From Francisella salimarina (GTDB lineage: Bacteria; Pseudomonadota; Gammaproteobacteria; Francisellales; Francisellaceae): a DNA stretch of 64,000 nucleotides. Below, one piece after another: positions 63,554 through 64,000 of the stretch (positions within the stretch are counted from its first letter, which is position 1; each line of letters starts with the position of its first letter). A model generated the notes under the pieces. That model was not told where the DNA came from, made no database searches, and was given only the letters and a program-made list of their open reading frames with translations. Both the position numbers and the translations under genes were made by a program. The stretch covers positions 1 through 64,000 of the forward strand of contig NZ_VOJA01000005.1 in NCBI RefSeq assembly GCF_007923265.1, written 5' to 3'.

Positions 63554-64000
63554 ATGAAAAATGAGAAACCTAATTTTGAAGATGTTGTAGAAGCTCTAAA
63601 AGTAATGCAAGCCTTGACTTCTGCCTCAGAAGCACATGGCTTACTGTGTGCATTATTTAGTTTTGGTGCTGAAGTTAAATTTACTGCTTGGTCGGATTCT
63701 TTGATGACAAAGTCTATACAAGAAGGAGACTTAGTAGCTACATCGGCACTACAGACCATGAAAAAACTATATGATTATACAAAGTCGCAATTTGATGAGA
63801 AAGGTTTAACCTTTGACCTTTTCCTACCAGAAGATGAAGAAGAGCTAACTTATAAAGCAGAAGCTCTTACATATTGGATAAAGGGTTTTTTATCAGGTGT
63901 TGGATTATTTGGACTAGATTTCGAAAATTCAAAAGATAAAGAAGTAAAAGAAGCAATTAATGATTTAATGCAAATATCATATATGGATTATGAAGCTCTT
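63554..64000 (+). CDS. ygfB: YgfB/YecA (UPF0149) family protein, partial
   Basis: Begins with ATG at 63554 and stays open for 149 codons to the right edge, so the stop is missing. The family pattern is visible: SASEAHGLLCALFSFGAEVK in the N-terminal part and LTYWIKGFLSGVGLFG in the middle. In E. coli ygfB also lies on the far side of ssrS and is divergent from it, supporting the assignment. E. coli YgfB has about 190 residues. The molecular role is not established here. No strong ribosome binding site precedes the ATG. Confidence 0.88.
   Translation, partial: MKNEKPNFEDVVEALKVMQALTSASEAHGLLCALFSFGAEVKFTAWSDSLMTKSIQEGDLVATSALQTMKKLYDYTKSQFDEKGLTFDLFLPEDEEELTYKAEALTYWIKGFLSGVGLFGLDFENSKDKEVKEAINDLMQISYMDYEAL

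Noticed and set aside
45-64000. Mobile elements, CRISPR arrays and tRNA genes
   Set aside because: I looked for transposase-like frames, regularly spaced repeats and tRNA-like arms and found none that could be supported.

Overview
The window looks like chromosomal DNA of a Francisella species. The base composition is low-GC, and the mglA-mglB pair lies directly downstream of rplM-rpsI, an arrangement and a MglA sequence that I recognise from Francisella. The core LPS mannosyltransferase LpcC, the O-antigen ligase neighbourhood and the NadE type fit the same genus. MglA resembles the F. tularensis protein as I remember it but does not look identical, so I do not assign a species. Almost all of the window is ordinary dense chromosomal gene content. 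I see no insertion sequence, prophage, CRISPR array, tRNA or rRNA.

Layout. 1-4.6 kb: the first codons of a secreted protein at the left edge, a DsbB-type disulfide oxidase with a small membrane partner, a cysteine-synthase-like enzyme, an unlisted 57-residue secreted peptide, and a secreted choloylglycine-hydrolase-family enzyme divergent from a LysR regulator. 4.6-14.9 kb: mnmE, hpf-ptsN-trmJ-rnhB and a symporter, a FUSC/PAS pair, a MarR-amidohydrolase pair, then mglB-mglA-rpsI-rplM. 15-18.6 kb: a GC-rich lone ATPase that looks acquired, a flavin oxidoreductase and mltA. 18.6-22.5 kb: grpE-dnaK-dnaJ, with sigma-32-like promoters before grpE and dnaK. 22.5-33 kb: a lipoprotein, nadE, an EmrAB-TolC-like efflux operon with a divergent AraC regulator, an acyl-CoA ligase, a POT transporter and rsmE. 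33-39.9 kb: a DUF445 protein, a Mla/MCE-type lipid transporter, a glucosaminidase, rluD and bamD. 40-48.9 kb: a secreted flavin oxidase, glyA, darP and an LPS core/O-antigen gene group. 49-58.5 kb: a second secreted choloylglycine-hydrolase-like enzyme divergent from a second POT transporter, then tilS, serA, thyA, lgt and rne. 58.7-64 kb: a cysteine desulfurase overlapping a small IscU-like protein without ligand cysteines, recO, two DedA proteins, bolA, a 5-formyl-THF cyclo-ligase gene, 6S RNA and the start of a YgfB/UPF0149 gene.

How the genes fit together. Much of the window concerns the envelope and secreted functions: disulfide formation, lipoprotein maturation (lgt), outer-membrane assembly (bamD), lipid trafficking (Mla-like), peptidoglycan turnover (mltA, glucosaminidase), LPS capping and efflux. 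Another group handles stress and regulation: grpE-dnaK-dnaJ, hpf, 6S RNA, the virulence regulator MglA and the protease adaptor MglB/SspB.

The signals I think are least explained are these. First, a duplicated promoter-operator module has identical geometry before the secreted hydrolase and before the unlisted secreted peptide. Second, an IscU-like protein without cysteine ligands is translationally coupled to a cysteine desulfurase. Third, a lone GC-rich AAA ATPase is inserted next to rplM.
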